Both the position numbers and the translations under genes were made by a program. The notes beneath the pieces are model-generated. The model was not told the origin of the DNA. It saw only the letters and a program-made list of their open reading frames with translations, and made no database searches. Positions 11,386 through 22,177 of a stretch of DNA of 64,000 bases are shown one piece after another; position 1 is the stretch's first letter; each line of letters begins with the position of its first letter. Origin of the DNA: Scolanthus callimorphus (Eukaryota; Cnidaria; Anthozoa; Actiniaria; Edwardsiidae); assembly GCA_033964015.1 (NCBI GenBank), contig CM066925.1:6837998-6901997 (forward strand), in the 5' to 3' direction.

Positions 11386-12275
11386 CATGTTTTGTTGCCG
11401 GATACTGGGGACAATAATGTACCCATGCCGCTTAATTTAAATGTTTAATTAATTAATTTCCAGCTAGCGACATCGACAATGGGGACCGTAACGTTTGATT
11501 ATGCCGGCTTAATTAAGTTTTATTATAACGTTTGGTGAAAATTTGCATTTCGGTAGCTTAGAAGTTCAGAATGCGCGTTGCATTCGAAGAAGAACTATCC
11601 TACAGAACCTAGCGTCAAGCGTCATTTAGATCAGTTGAGTTTTGTCGTTCGTGCTGAGCAGTCTGAAGTAACTGAAGCGAAGAAGCATCAAGAAAACTAA
11701 ACTTGGAAAGCCACGACCACGAAAAACCACCTATAAAGAAGGTATGAGAACTTCCCGTTTTACTACCATGAATTCCTTACTGCAATAAGTTGCTCAGCCC
11801 GTGTTTTTTTCTTCATTCGTTCATGGTTTGATAGAATGGGAAGGCTACACTCAGCAATCATCTTCGTTTCCGCTCGGAAAGTAATTTTGTAATACCATAA
11901 CTAGCTCGGATCCTAGAAAAATTTTGGTGTTATAATGCTTTGCTTTTGAGTGCCTCGCGTGCACATTTTACAAGAATATTGTTTACAACTAAAACCAGTC
12001 AGATCTAATGACCCAATCCGATTCTTGCCATGTTTCGCCTAGTGCAGTAGACTGGCTTTCCGTCGCGACGCTGTCTGGCTAGTAGAGGGAAGCCAGTAAT
12101 TGGCTCAGATAGCTTGATTGACAGAACAGCAAAAAATCCAAAAGTAACAGTTAAAAATCCAAAAGGTAATTTGATGTTTTTAAAATGTGGGTCGCGATAT
12201 GCAACGGTTTTATCTACAAAAGACATTTTCATTTTTACTTTAGTTCTTATAATGTGTACTGATTACAAAATATTT
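11386..12275. other. intergenic, nothing recognised
   Basis: Ordinary AT-rich sequence without convincing ORFs or element ends. Confidence 0.5.
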
Positions 12276-12485
12276 CTGGGTCGAAGCTCGCTTTGTTTTG
12301 CCGCCGTCCACAACATTGGACGGTTTGCTGACCGTTTCCTGAGCCCACTATATGCGCACGCATATCTACAGACGTTTTCCACTGGGGGCTCAAATAATAT
12401 CAGCGGAAAACGTATGTAGATATGCGTGCGTATATAGTGGCTCAAGGTCGTGGACGGCGGCAAAACAAAGCGACTTTCGACCCAG
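12276..12485. mobile_element. foldback MITE, TIR CTGGGTCGAA
   Basis: CTGGGTCGAAGCTCGCTTTG and CAAAGCGACTTTCGACCCAG form the ends, with further pairing GCCGCCGTCCAC/GTGGACGGCGGC and GCACGCATATCTACA/TGTAGATATGCGTGC. The element is nearly fully palindromic. Confidence 0.72.
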
Positions 12486-12899
12486 CGCATGCAGAGTCTC
12501 TTCTCCTCGCGAACCTCAGCCAGCGAAATGCAGAGAAACGAGGCATCTGCTAGCAGGGAAGTTATGGGCAAAAGGCGCTTGTTGGACCAAAAGCGTAAAA
12601 CAGTCGGAAAAAAACCGTACTAAATTGGAAAATGAAATTCCTATAGAAGCGCTTGAAAACTCACGGCCCTTGATAATCATTTGTATAAAGCGAAAACACA
12701 TTTTGAATACTTTAATGCGACCTTGTTCTCATAGCATTGTGGACTAAAATCGCTTGAAAACTTACAAAGTTCCCTATAAATGCGCTTGAAAATTCGCTTT
12801 ATGCCGCTTTTCACTAAGTGCTTCAAAATACACGCATTCCACGTTCTCAATTAAAACCGTTCCTAGGCTTTGGTATGACTAGTTTTACGGGAAAACTAG

Positions 12900-13030
12900 G
12901 TGGTCTGCGTCGGCGGAGACGTGAACATGAACAACAACAACCAAAGGTTGAGATTTATGTTAAACGCCGTTAAAAAATGGTGTTTTGCTGACGTTTCGAG
13001 CGTTAGCCCTTCGTCGGAGCAAAGAGGCTT
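12900..13030. repeat. dispersed repeat (CGTTAGCCCTTCGTC), copy 1
   Basis: Contains ACAACAACCAAAGGTTGAGA and CGTTTCGAGCGTTAGCCCTT, which appear in reverse complement at about 27430-27540. A copy lies on each side of the zinc-finger and sulfotransferase region. Confidence 0.6.
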
Positions 13031-13619
13031 GTTCTCGATGGTTGATCAAAAGTCGACAAAAGCGAAAACTCACAGAAACAACCTAAATAGGAACTCGAAT
13101 TCCTCTAGAAATTTTAGAAAACTCGCTTGAAAACGTTTTGTGCTTGGCTTTGTAAAAGCGCTTGGAAGCACACGTACAAGAAAGAAACAGTTATTTTGAA
13201 TTTTACTTCAAGATGCTATTTTTGGCGTTTTCATGAAAGGCAAAGCATGTAAAAGAATGGCTTTTATTGCAACAATCGTCTTTCTCGTTCCATAAGTTAT
13301 ATGCTTGTGCCACGAAGCATTCTATCTTTACCTCTGAAGAAATAAAAAGAAACCACAAATTTACACCGCTACGACTGTTTTGTTTCGGTATTATCTTAGC
13401 TATCACAAAACCTCACATAGACGAAGAACTCTGCCAACGTATTTACTTTCTGCTTCTTTAGCGCGAAGTCTTTTTTTTGCTTCAGTCCACCTTGCGGCTC
13501 GCGCTATTTACGGTTTTCGCTCGCCCCGACTCCCTCCCCTTCCCTTTTAGAGCCGCTATGCAGGCTACCTGAAGAAATTTCGGCAACTTTTCTTCGGCTT
13601 TTTTCTTTGTGCGTATGTA

Positions 13620-14125
13620 CACTACAGGCGGAAATCGTCTGAGAAGAGTTTCTCGTCCGGACGGAAAACTCGTCTTAGTGTGAAACTGGGACGAGACGGA
13701 TTTTTGACGGGAAATCGTCCGAATTCATATCAGGAAAACTTGTCAGACGAAAATCCCGTCATGACGAGTTTTCCGTCCTCAAAGTGTGAATACGGCTAAT
13801 AACTCGCAACAAAATTCATTCTTGACAAAAGTGCATATCTTTGCTTGCTTAGCGCCCGCAATTCTCAACTCTTCTTGGCGGCGGAGTCATAACAAAGGCA
13901 CTTCAATGCATCTCATTAACTGTATTCACACTAGAGGACGGGAAACTCGGCATGACGAGTTTTTCGTCTGACGAGTTTTCCGTCTGATATGAATTCAGAC
14001 GATTTCCCGTCAGAAAACCGTCTCGTCCCGGTTTCACGCTAAGGTTTCCCGTCAAAAATCCGTCTCGTCCCGGTTTCAAACTAAGACGAGTTTTCCGTCC
14101 GGACGAAAACTCGTCTCGACCAGTT
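13620..14125. mobile_element. foldback element rich in CGTC motifs
   Basis: Long imperfect inverted repeats: GACGAGACGGATTTTTGACG / CGTCAAAAATCCGTCTCGTC and GAATTCATATCAG / CTGATATGAATTC. About 500 bp, noncoding. Confidence 0.6.
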
Positions 14126-14126
14126 G

Positions 14127-14893
14127 TCGACAGCTAACCCCTAATTTTTCAGTTGTCGACAACTAAGCTGTTTCCCTTTTCGAAAAAGGAAACAGCTTAG
14201 TTGTCGACAACTATTAGTAATCGACAACTAAGATTTTTACCGTTTTTCTAGTGACGTAGTTTGTGGGGGCGCTTGGTTCTATTCCATTGCGCGAGCATGC
14301 GTATTCAGTGGTCTGGCTATCTGTCGGCAAACTAAGACCCCGGTTACACGGGTCCGGACAAATTTGTGACCGGGCAAAGTTTGTATCTGGAACACCTTTT
14401 TACACGGTACCGTGCAAGTTTTGTTCAACATTGCAGAGGTGTTTACACGGGTCCATGCAACTGAGCTAACACTAACATGGCTTCTTCAGTCTCGTTCTCT
14501 GATTGGTTGAAAGTTGAATAATAGCTTAGTATCCGCGCCGGAAGAGGGCTAGTTTCCAGGCCATTACCGTGGAACTGTGCCAAAACTTGCACGGTTCCGG
14601 TGTGTACACGGGTCCGGTACGAAAACGGAACCGTACTGGTCAAAAGTTGTACTTGCTTTTTGCAGGTCCCAAACTTGCACACTTTGCCGTGCAAAAATTG
14701 GTCCAGTTCCGCCGGACCCGTGCGAACAGAAGCCGTAAGTGGGCCAGAATTCGCCCGGTCAAATATTCGTCCGGACCCGTGTAACCGGGATCTAAAACCG
14801 AAACTAAAACCCTATTATGTGGAATTCTCGTGTCGAAGGCATTAGTTGTTGATAACGTTTAGTTGTCGATAACTAATAATTATCAACAACTAA
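14127..14893. mobile_element. outer foldback with AGTTGTCGACAACTA ends
   Basis: Repeated AGTTGTCGACAACTA motifs at 14127-14235 are mirrored at 14840-14893. A perfect hairpin around TTAGTTGTCGACAACTA lies inside the left end. The element is split by the nested MITE at 14334-14793. Confidence 0.5.
14334..14793. mobile_element. MITE, TIR AGACCCCGGTTACACGGGTC
   Basis: AGACCCCGGTTACACGGGTC and the reversed right end AGATCCCGGTTACACGGGTC differ at one base, and the match continues CGGAC. The interior repeats CCGTGCAAGTTTTG-like words. Confidence 0.75.
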
Positions 14894-15153
14894 ATGCCTA
14901 GTCTGTGGAGGGCCTTAATAATTTACGACAAAGGCTTGACGCGCGGCAACGAAGCCATTGCCAAACTGGTCAATTGCAGGAAAATCCAACTTTAAAAAAC
15001 TTGGTAGCTAGGGAAGCGTCCTCGTTGATGAAAAGACGTTCCATACAGTGTTTGACAGAGTTTATAACTTCAGAATGTAATTATTCTAGCCTTATAGATT
15101 GTAAATTCGTGTTGAAATTTATCTTCATGAGTATCCTGTGTTTTCATTGAGTT

Positions 15154-15260
15154 CGCCTTTGTCACACAAGCGCCATCTTGGATTTTTCAGGCGATTTATT
15201 CAGCATGGAAACTAGGTCAAGAGCGTGCGGGATTCACTCATGTTGGAAAGCGAAGCCTGA
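15154..15260. repeat. dispersed repeat shared with 31410-31545
   Basis: TTGTCACACAAGCGCCATCT and GGAAAGCGAAGCCTGATGCT occur here and, in reverse complement, near 31420-31540. No coding role seen. Confidence 0.6.
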
Positions 15261-15651
15261 TGCTGTGATTTATTGTACTTAAGCTGACCAAGCTACAAAA
15301 GTACTCCTATTTGTTTAAGTACCAAAATGTTAATTGGCTCATTGCTTCTTTTACTTGATTAAGATTCGCGGGCTCTGGGAACGAGATTGTACTTTCAGCG
15401 ACCACAGGCAACAACGAAGCCGTGATTTTCGGGATGTTCAGGGACTGGACTACGCATTTTCGGGATGTTTTACAGAACAGTATTAACAAATCAAAATGTG
15501 GCAAAAAAAAACACTATGAGAAACTTTTCCAGATTGCCGGGACACCTAAAACCAGTCTCTAGACATCGTTAGGATTCTAAAACATAACCCCCCTAGTCAC
15601 TGAACTGTTATATTATTATCTTGTTCCTAGAAAATAATCACGTCTCTCTCC

Positions 15652-17904
15652 ATGTCCGGAAACAAGTACAGAGATAACAAGACAAGCTCCATTGGTGGAA
15701 CAGATGGGAATAACCTTCATCTCGTGATCAAGAAAGAAAAAGTTGAACACGAAGACTCTGATAAAGTGGAAGGGAAAATGATCTCGTCACTGACAAGTTG
15801 TGGAAGTGTGCACAAAATACTACCGCCTGATAGTTGCACAGATACTTGTAGTCACTTTGGTTCCACAGGCGACAAACAAGAAAATGGCGAGCAATTAGAG
15901 TTATTCAGCATAATGAAGGTAGTGCAAGATGAGATGTTTCCTCAAAGACAAGAGTTTGTAGAAGCTCACAACAAAAATTCAGATTCTTATCAGCAACAGA
16001 ACTGGCAAGAGAATTTGAAAAGTTCTGTAGCCATGAATGATAACTGGAATCGTGTTTTCGAGAAAGAAAACTACCGAATTGATGTTCAAGTGAAACATAG
16101 GCAGGCGTTTAAGCAGAGGCAACCGTTGGCCGAATTGGCAGGCAATAGTTTGATTTCTTATGAACAAGGGAAGGATTTAGGAGATCTTGGCAAACAAACC
16201 TTGGAGTGTGATTTCGAAATTCTTCGTGAATTCAAGAAAGAACAATGCGAGGAAAGACCGGAGGTTCCACAGGTGAGGTTGGACCCTGATGAGATGCTAA
16301 GGTTAGGATATCATGAGGACAATTCCATTGCTAGTGGTAACGACCTGAATAACAGAGTCAAGACAGATAGTCACGTTGAAGAATTTGAACTTTCCACAAT
16401 AGTACAAGAAGTACAGAACACGTTTTTAAAGCAACAAGAAGATTCCACGAAATCGCACGAGTGCAAAGAATGCGGCAATAAGTTTGCGAAACCAACTTTG
16501 TTGACAAATCATAAGCATACTCGTTCAGTAGTTAAGCCTTATGAATGCCAATATTGCAGTACATCTTTCACTTCACTCGGTATTCGTACAATACATGAAC
16601 GGACAAACACAGGAATTAAACCGTATGAGTGTGAAGAATGTGGCAAGAGATTTCAGACATCAAGTGGGTTAATAGTTCACAAACGAACACATTCGGGAAT
16701 TAGACCTTATGGATGTCAGTATTGCAGTAAACGCTTTACGTCGTCTCAATATCGTACAGTACATGAACGAGGACATACAGGAGTTAAACCGTACGAGTGT
16801 AAAGAATGTAACAAGAGGTTTACGACATCGGGTGTTTTAACAATACACAAACGAACACATTCAGGCATTAAACCTTATAAATGTCAGTATTGCAGTAAAT
16901 GTTTTACCAGATCTGATTTCCGTACAGCACATGAACGGATACACACAGGAGTTAAACCGTATGAGTGTGAAGAATGCAACAAGAGGTTTACTACATCGGG
17001 TGCGTTAACGAACCATAAAAAAAGACATTCAGACATTAAACCTTCGAGTGAGTTAGCAATACATAAACGAACACGTTCAGCCATTAAATCTTATGAATGT
17101 CAGTATTGCAGTAAACGCTTTACGACGTCTGGTCATCGTACTGTACATGAACGGAAGCACACAGGACTTAAACCGTATGAGTGTGAAGATTGTAACAAGA
17201 GGTTTACGACATCGAGTGCACTAACAGTACATAAACGAACACATTCAGCCATTAAACCTTACGAATGCCAGTATTGCAGTAAACGCTTTACGACGTCTGG
17301 TCATCGTACTGTACATGAACGGAAGCACACAGGACTTAAACCGTATGAGTGTGAAGATTGTAACAAGAGGTTTACGACATCGAGTGCCCTATCAGTGCAT
17401 AAACGAACACATTCAACCATTAAACCTTATGAATGCCAGTATTGCAGTAAACGCTTTACGACGTCTGGTCATCGTACTGTACATGAACGGAAGCACACAG
17501 GACTTAAACCGTATGAGTGTGAAGATTGTAGCAAGAGGTTTACGGCATCGAGTGAACTAACAAGACATAAACGGACACATTCAGCCATTAAACCTTATGG
17601 ATGTCAGTATTGCAGTAAACGCTTTACGGCGTCTAGTTATCGTACTGTACATGAACGGAAGCACACAGGACTTAAACCGTATGAGTGTGAAGTATGTAAC
17701 AAGAGGTTTACGTCATCGAGTCAGTTAACAAAACACAAACGAACACATTCAGGAGTTAAACCTTATGGATGCCAATATTGCAGTAAACGCTTTACGAGGT
17801 CTAGTAGCCGTACTGTACATGAACGGAGGCACACAGGACTTAAGCCCTGGCCAAACGCGATGCAAGTTGAGTGTTTTTCTTCTTTTCGCGCGGTGATGAC
17901 ATGA
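15652..17904 (+). CDS. poly-C2H2 zinc-finger protein (gene A)
   Basis: Probable nuclear DNA-binding transcription regulator of 750 codons without introns. Residues 1-265 are acidic and low-complexity, with LVIKKEKVEHE near the start and two copies of a motif (near residues 83 and 242) of the form EEFELSTIVQEVQ. From about residue 270 there are 16 finger units in two alternating types: CQYCSKRFT..RTVHERKHTGLKP and CEDCNKRFT..HKRTHSAIKP. The first two fingers lack a final ligand, and one unit (17037-17090) has lost its cysteine half. Three units are identical in protein, so expansion is recent. The last 18 residues, WPNAMQ onward, come from a MITE. A possible acceptor at 15629-15630 is in phase with the ORF, so an upstream exon may supply the true start. 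Target genes unknown. Confidence 0.85.
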   Translation: MSGNKYRDNKTSSIGGTDGNNLHLVIKKEKVEHEDSDKVEGKMISSLTSCGSVHKILPPDSCTDTCSHFGSTGDKQENGEQLELFSIMKVVQDEMFPQRQEFVEAHNKNSDSYQQQNWQENLKSSVAMNDNWNRVFEKENYRIDVQVKHRQAFKQRQPLAELAGNSLISYEQGKDLGDLGKQTLECDFEILREFKKEQCEERPEVPQVRLDPDEMLRLGYHEDNSIASGNDLNNRVKTDSHVEEFELSTIVQEVQNTFLKQQEDSTKSHECKECGNKFAKPTLLTNHKHTRSVVKPYECQYCSTSFTSLGIRTIHERTNTGIKPYECEECGKRFQTSSGLIVHKRTHSGIRPYGCQYCSKRFTSSQYRTVHERGHTGVKPYECKECNKRFTTSGVLTIHKRTHSGIKPYKCQYCSKCFTRSDFRTAHERIHTGVKPYECEECNKRFTTSGALTNHKKRHSDIKPSSELAIHKRTRSAIKSYECQYCSKRFTTSGHRTVHERKHTGLKPYECEDCNKRFTTSSALTVHKRTHSAIKPYECQYCSKRFTTSGHRTVHERKHTGLKPYECEDCNKRFTTSSALSVHKRTHSTIKPYECQYCSKRFTTSGHRTVHERKHTGLKPYECEDCSKRFTASSELTRHKRTHSAIKPYGCQYCSKRFTASSYRTVHERKHTGLKPYECEVCNKRFTSSSQLTKHKRTHSGVKPYGCQYCSKRFTRSSSRTVHERRHTGLKPWPNAMQVECFSSFRAVMT
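17080..17560 (+). repeat. 168-bp two-finger tandem duplication
   Basis: Three nearly identical 168-nt units, each coding one QYC-type and one DC-type finger, run in tandem inside zinc-finger gene A. The near-identity at silent positions points to recent unequal exchange. Confidence 0.8.
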
Positions 17905-18233
17905 TCACGCCACTAAGCTAGTGTTATTCTTGGTAGAAAAAAGACAAGAGAAATAAAGAAAAATCACCCAATTTCTTGAAAATAACCGCTAGAAATATAA
18001 GTGCAACATTTTTGTGACTTGTTTTGGTCATAATATTTCAATTTGGAAAACGAAGCAAATTAGAAACTTACATCAACTTGCGTACGCTTGCGATGTGATG
18101 ACCAAACGAGATGCAAGTTGCGTGAAAATTTGAACATGTTCAAAGTAAGCACACGACATCGCAAGTCATCGCAAGTTGGTGGCCAAACGAGCGTAAGTAG
18201 CAAAACTTGCGTGAACTTGCGTTTCGTTTGGCT
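17844..18233. mobile_element. TTAA-flanked MITE inserted in zinc-finger gene A
   Basis: TTAA at 17840-17843 and 18234-18237 flanks a 390-bp element whose ends share GCCAAACG..GCAAGTT. The finger-gene text stops at GGACTTAA and resumes at TTAAACCGTATGAGTGTGAA, so the insertion site is exact. TTAA duplication is piggyBac-like. The ORF enters the element and stops 61 bp inside it. Confidence 0.85.
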
Positions 18234-18290
18234 TTAAACCGTATGAGTGTGAAGAATGTAACGAGGTTTGCCGCGTAAATAAACTTCTTT
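18234..18290 (+). pseudogene. severed 3' tail of zinc-finger gene A
   Basis: Downstream of the MITE the finger-type text KPYECEEC continues, then loses two bases relative to the AACAAGAGG consensus and soon meets a stop. It was already decayed, or formed the former C-terminus. Confidence 0.75.
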
Positions 18291-18299
18291 GAACAAACC

Positions 18300-19110
18300 A
18301 TACGCTATCTGCATTCTTATCGGTTGCGCGATTGTGCGACGTATGCCTTGCGTGAAAATTTGAAACCAAAATAACTTTGTACAGGCTTCCTGCACTGTGG
18401 AGATGGACGCTCCTAGGTACAGTAGGTAGACAGATAGATAGATAATCTTTATTTACCCACGGACAATTCATCAGCTAAGGCCCGTTTCAAACGTCGCGCC
18501 AACGTCGTGCCGAACTCAATTCTATTAGGTTCGACGTTAGCGCGACAGTGGTTTCAAACGTCGAACCAAAATGCGGGCGGGCACACGGCCAACGGGAGAA
18601 ACTTGAATTTGTTTCTCAATTGAACAAAGGTATAACGCCATTCACCATTATTTCGTGCCTTCATGTCTAGTGCAAAGCGTTCCCGTAAAGTTCTGTACTT
18701 TTGAAGTTTTTCGTATTCTGAAAGATGAGTTTCTTTGTAATCCGTTGTTTGTAATAATATCTGCTACATTGTCTACTTCCTTCATTGTCCACACACTTCG
18801 ACGGCCCTTTTTCGCCTTTCTTTTGGTTCTCCTCTTCCGAAAAAGATTCAGAAGATTCAGACGAGTCCGCCATCTTTCTTTCCTTTGTGCGATCAGTACG
18901 TTTTTACGAAACAGCCAAACTCGTGCATATATGATCAGATTATTACTGAGAACATAGAAGTATAGGTTACGAATCTGAAGAGCCGACTCTGAAGAGCGCT
19001 ACAGTCTATATATTGCCTCATTGAACAAAAACAGTCTCATAATCACAGAAATGTGGCAGAATGAACATCGCGGCCGGGACACATTTTCGAGCAGTTAATG
19101 TCCAAAACCA
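18300..19110. other. intergenic with partial repeats
   Basis: Includes a one-sided repeat, GTTTCAAACGTCG (18484-18560). No gene is supported. Confidence 0.5.
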
Positions 19111-19117
19111 GTTTCTA

Positions 19118-19230
19118 CACATTCTACACATTGGCAGCAGGATTATTTCCGGAACGAAATCGTATTATTCAAGTGGAGACGATTGGCACGATCTCGTTCC
19201 GGAACTAATCCTGCTGCCAATGAGAATGTG
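19118..19230. mobile_element. short foldback element
   Basis: CACATT..TTGGCAGCAGGATTA and TAATCCTGCTGCCAA..AATGTG arms, with inner TTCCGGAACGA / TCGTTCCGGAA, span ~113 bp. Confidence 0.65.
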
Positions 19231-19452
19231 CTAAATTCACCATCCAATGATAGGAGGCCCGAAGCTCCGCCTTTGGGACTGACGTTTTTGATTGATAGAA
19301 CTGAGAATCCTAGTGAGTGTCCCCAGGGTGATGTTTCAGCAAGAAACAGAGACTAGAATCAGTGAGGCAAAACACACTACAGTGAAATAACCTAAATACG
19401 ACTTCAAACTTGGTTCGAAAACACGGAAACTTCACCCTGGGACCAGGGTACC

Positions 19453-20253
19453 TCATCCCCATCTTGTCCACATGTATGCTACAAGAGCCACTCCAATCGA
19501 AACCAGCCCAATAAGTCGAAGAAGAATCTCTTTAATCATTCTCATCTGTGTCTTGTTCCTCCCTGAAATCTTTACTTGGTCTGACTTGACAAACGAACCT
19601 GACTTATTCTCGTGCGGAAAAGCTTCACTAGGAATCTCGCAACCAAGAAACCCACACAATGGACCCCAACCATCAGTCACGCTGTACTCTAGTAGTTGAT
19701 GCTCAGGAACGGTCTTCCTTACACGGTTGATGTGCATAAAGCGATGGTGATGGTGGATTTGAGATGCCCCCGAGTGATTACTTCCTAGTAACGCATTCAC
19801 TGCGCCTTTAGCATTAGACACGTAGTCCCTGTAGGTGGGAGATAAGTAATGCAAAACATAATTCACGCAACTTCTCTCCATGTCCTCGATGTACATTAAC
19901 ATCGCACTTAGACTCGCGGCCCATGGTTCCTCTTCACGAGTGAGCAAAACGACTTTAGCGTCCGGGAAAACCTCGAGTATCTCTTGGAAGAAAAAGCTTG
20001 CGGGGACATCGGTCACGGAGTCGAAATCTTTGAACATCAGCTCAAAGTCAGGCGTCTTGCCATGATAAATTAACTCCTGCCACTCGTCAACAAAGTCCTG
20101 TAGTTGCTGTATCGAGTCCAAGTTCTTATATCCGAGGATTTCTAGTGCCCGGGCCAAGGTTTTTGTCCCTGTCTTTGGCAGGCCGGCACAAATGACCTTC
20201 ATATTTATAGGATTGCGTGTTTTGGAGGCGAAGCATACTGTGCTGATTAGCAT
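19453..20253 (-). CDS. sulfotransferase-like P-loop protein, C-terminally anchored
   Basis: 266 codons in one exon (250 if Met-18 at 20202 is the start, which fits the family better because MKVICAGLPKTGT is the usual beginning). The motif GLPKTGTKTL (residues 24-33) is the PAPS 5'-phosphosulfate-binding loop. VVLLTREEEPWAASL, with Arg106 and Ser114, is the 3'-phosphate site. Both are typical of the invertebrate Sulfotransfer_4 family. A hydrophobic segment at ~245-261 followed by WTRWG suggests a tail anchor, so the enzyme may face the cytosol on a membrane. The acceptor substrate is unknown. The histidine cluster HHHH near residue 168 is unusual. There are no close gene neighbours. Confidence 0.85.
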   Translation of the reverse strand: MLISTVCFASKTRNPINMKVICAGLPKTGTKTLARALEILGYKNLDSIQQLQDFVDEWQELIYHGKTPDFELMFKDFDSVTDVPASFFFQEILEVFPDAKVVLLTREEEPWAASLSAMLMYIEDMERSCVNYVLHYLSPTYRDYVSNAKGAVNALLGSNHSGASQIHHHHRFMHINRVRKTVPEHQLLEYSVTDGWGPLCGFLGCEIPSEAFPHENKSGSFVKSDQVKISGRNKTQMRMIKEILLRLIGLVSIGVALVAYMWTRWG

Positions 20254-20416
20254 AATTGCAACGTGATTACGTAACTCGATCCGTTTTGATCTGCTGATTG
20301 ACTAACTATTGACATAACTATTAATGACAGATGAAATGTGATATTAAAATATCCCCTATGTTTCACACCTGAAAGTTAAGAGACTCCCCCCCCCCCAAAA
20401 AAAAAAAAAAATAGTA

Positions 20417-20760
20417 GAGACCTTACGCAGTGAGGACGGCAACGAGGACGACGACATTTCACAGAACTTTGTCTGCTCTTTCTATGCAACAATAGTTTGG
20501 AATTCACCATTGCATTCCAACTTTGATAACAGTAAATTGACACCCAGGTGCAATCATGTCAAACAAAACTTTGACAACCTCGGTAGCCGCACTCACGTTT
20601 TAGTCAGAACGTAAAACAAAGCAGTTTCACGTCCTAGTTCTGACAAAAACGGTTGAAATGCATTTATTTCATACATTTGCACGTGCGCGCTTTGTGCTCT
20701 GTAAGTGTATTGTTCTCTGCCGTTGTCGTCCTCGTTGCCGTCGTCGCAGCGTAAGGTCTC
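20417..20760. mobile_element. MITE with Harbinger-type ends (GAGACCTTACGC)
   Basis: GAGACCTTACGC and GCGTAAGGTCTC terminal repeats are followed inward by GAGGACGGCAACGAGGACGA on one side and its complement on the other. TA flanks both ends. The ends resemble GGGACCTTAAGATCC..GGACGACG upstream of the Harbinger transposase near 59140. Confidence 0.7.
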
Positions 20761-20764
20761 TAAT

Positions 20765-21380
20765 AATGAGAACGGTCCTTCATGTCGTTTGTACTTGTCG
20801 TTCGTTCTGCCCGAATTGTGATGCATTGACGAATATAAAGCACTGCCTCAGGGGTTAGAGCCCGTTTCTCGAAACTCCCGAGGCAGCTTTTCGAGTTTTT
20901 TTTCCGGGCGCCCGAGCAAGATAACTGTGCAAGTAAAACACTGCACAACTTTATACAAAGCGAAAAAAAGATTTAACTTTATCGTTTCGTTTTGACTCGT
21001 TTCGTTTTGAGTTGCAAATCCAAAAACAACAAGAAGAAATGACGGCAAGCAGCAAGTAATATTGTAAATTTATTATATTCGCATGTGGCATATGGATTAC
21101 CAGATTTTAAAAATGGTATAAATGTCTACAAGTAAGCTATATTGCTCTCTTATTTGAAAATTACAAAAAAACATCGTATGTCATACAAGGAATCATTTAC
21201 AAGGCCAGTCATTCTTGGCGATTTTAATTTATTAGCAAATTTATAATAAAATGGCCCATCGTATTTTGTCCGAAAACGTTAGGTACCTCACCCAGAAAGT
21301 TTCACTCTGAAAGCCAAACTACACTCTTCGAATTCACTTCCTTTTTAGCCCAACTACACAGAGGATAGGAAAACAGACCT
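20765..21380. other. intergenic
   Basis: AT-rich; no ORF, RNA or element ends supported. Confidence 0.5.
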
Positions 21381-21385
21381 CCTCC

Positions 21386-21560
21386 CACGGGGAATTTCTG
21401 CAGAAACCCACCCATGGGAAAGGTTGGATTTCCCATGGTAGAAGAATGGGAAGTGTTCGAATTTCCCATGGCCATCCATGTGAGTTCCGAACACTTCCCA
21501 TGCGTGTGCCTTGAAAATTCAGCTTTTCCCATGGATGGGTTTCTGCAGAAATTCCCTGTG
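21386..21560. mobile_element. foldback MITE, TIR CACGGGGAATTTCTGCAG, copy 1
   Basis: GGAATTTCTGCAGAAACCCA on the left mirrors TGGGTTTCTGCAGAAATTCC on the right, with an inner palindrome of TCCCATGG words. Related copies are at 29441-29595 (one end lost) and 34834-34958. Confidence 0.72.
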
Positions 21561-22177
21561 TCCCTTGAGCTCCAAACAAGCCCCGTCTTCCATAGAACCG
21601 TGCAAGTCAAAACTCTTTGAATTTCATTTATTTCATAAAAAGATGCAATCAGGCTATCAAATATCACTTTGTTTTGTGCTATCATTATCCTCATTAATTG
21701 GGGAATCTAGCATTAAAAAAAGAACTGGATGGGGGATGTAGAGTCGTTTACGGGGGGGGGGGGGGGGAGGGAACTCTTGGAGCTAAATTTCTTCTCCTTC
21801 TTATTTTCAAACTCCCCAAAGAAAAAGTGTTGACATTTTAAGCCTCGAAACCGGTCGGACGTTAATTTCACAGAAAATACCGCTGTAATTTCTCGGGCTC
21901 TGGCCAACAGCCTGCACATACAAAAATAATGCAGGCACTTGCAAACTGCTACAACTGTTACAAGTGTCCATAGGCTTTTAGCTATTCAGGAAACGAACAC
22001 TGAGTACAATGAAACAAATGAATGCTTCTTGGCCAACCAATAACATTTTTGCCTCGCTCCACCACTTGCCGTACCCTGTAAAAATGATTGTGAATTCACT
22101 TCTTTGTGTAAAGATACGAGTAAGAACAGCCCTGACACGAACTTCTCATCATTCCGAAAACGACTGTATACGACCTG

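Noticed and set aside
21302..21694. Overlapping ORFs with FPMAIHV / HPWEKL text
   Set aside because: They are read from a palindromic MITE that recurs at 29.4 and 34.8 kb.
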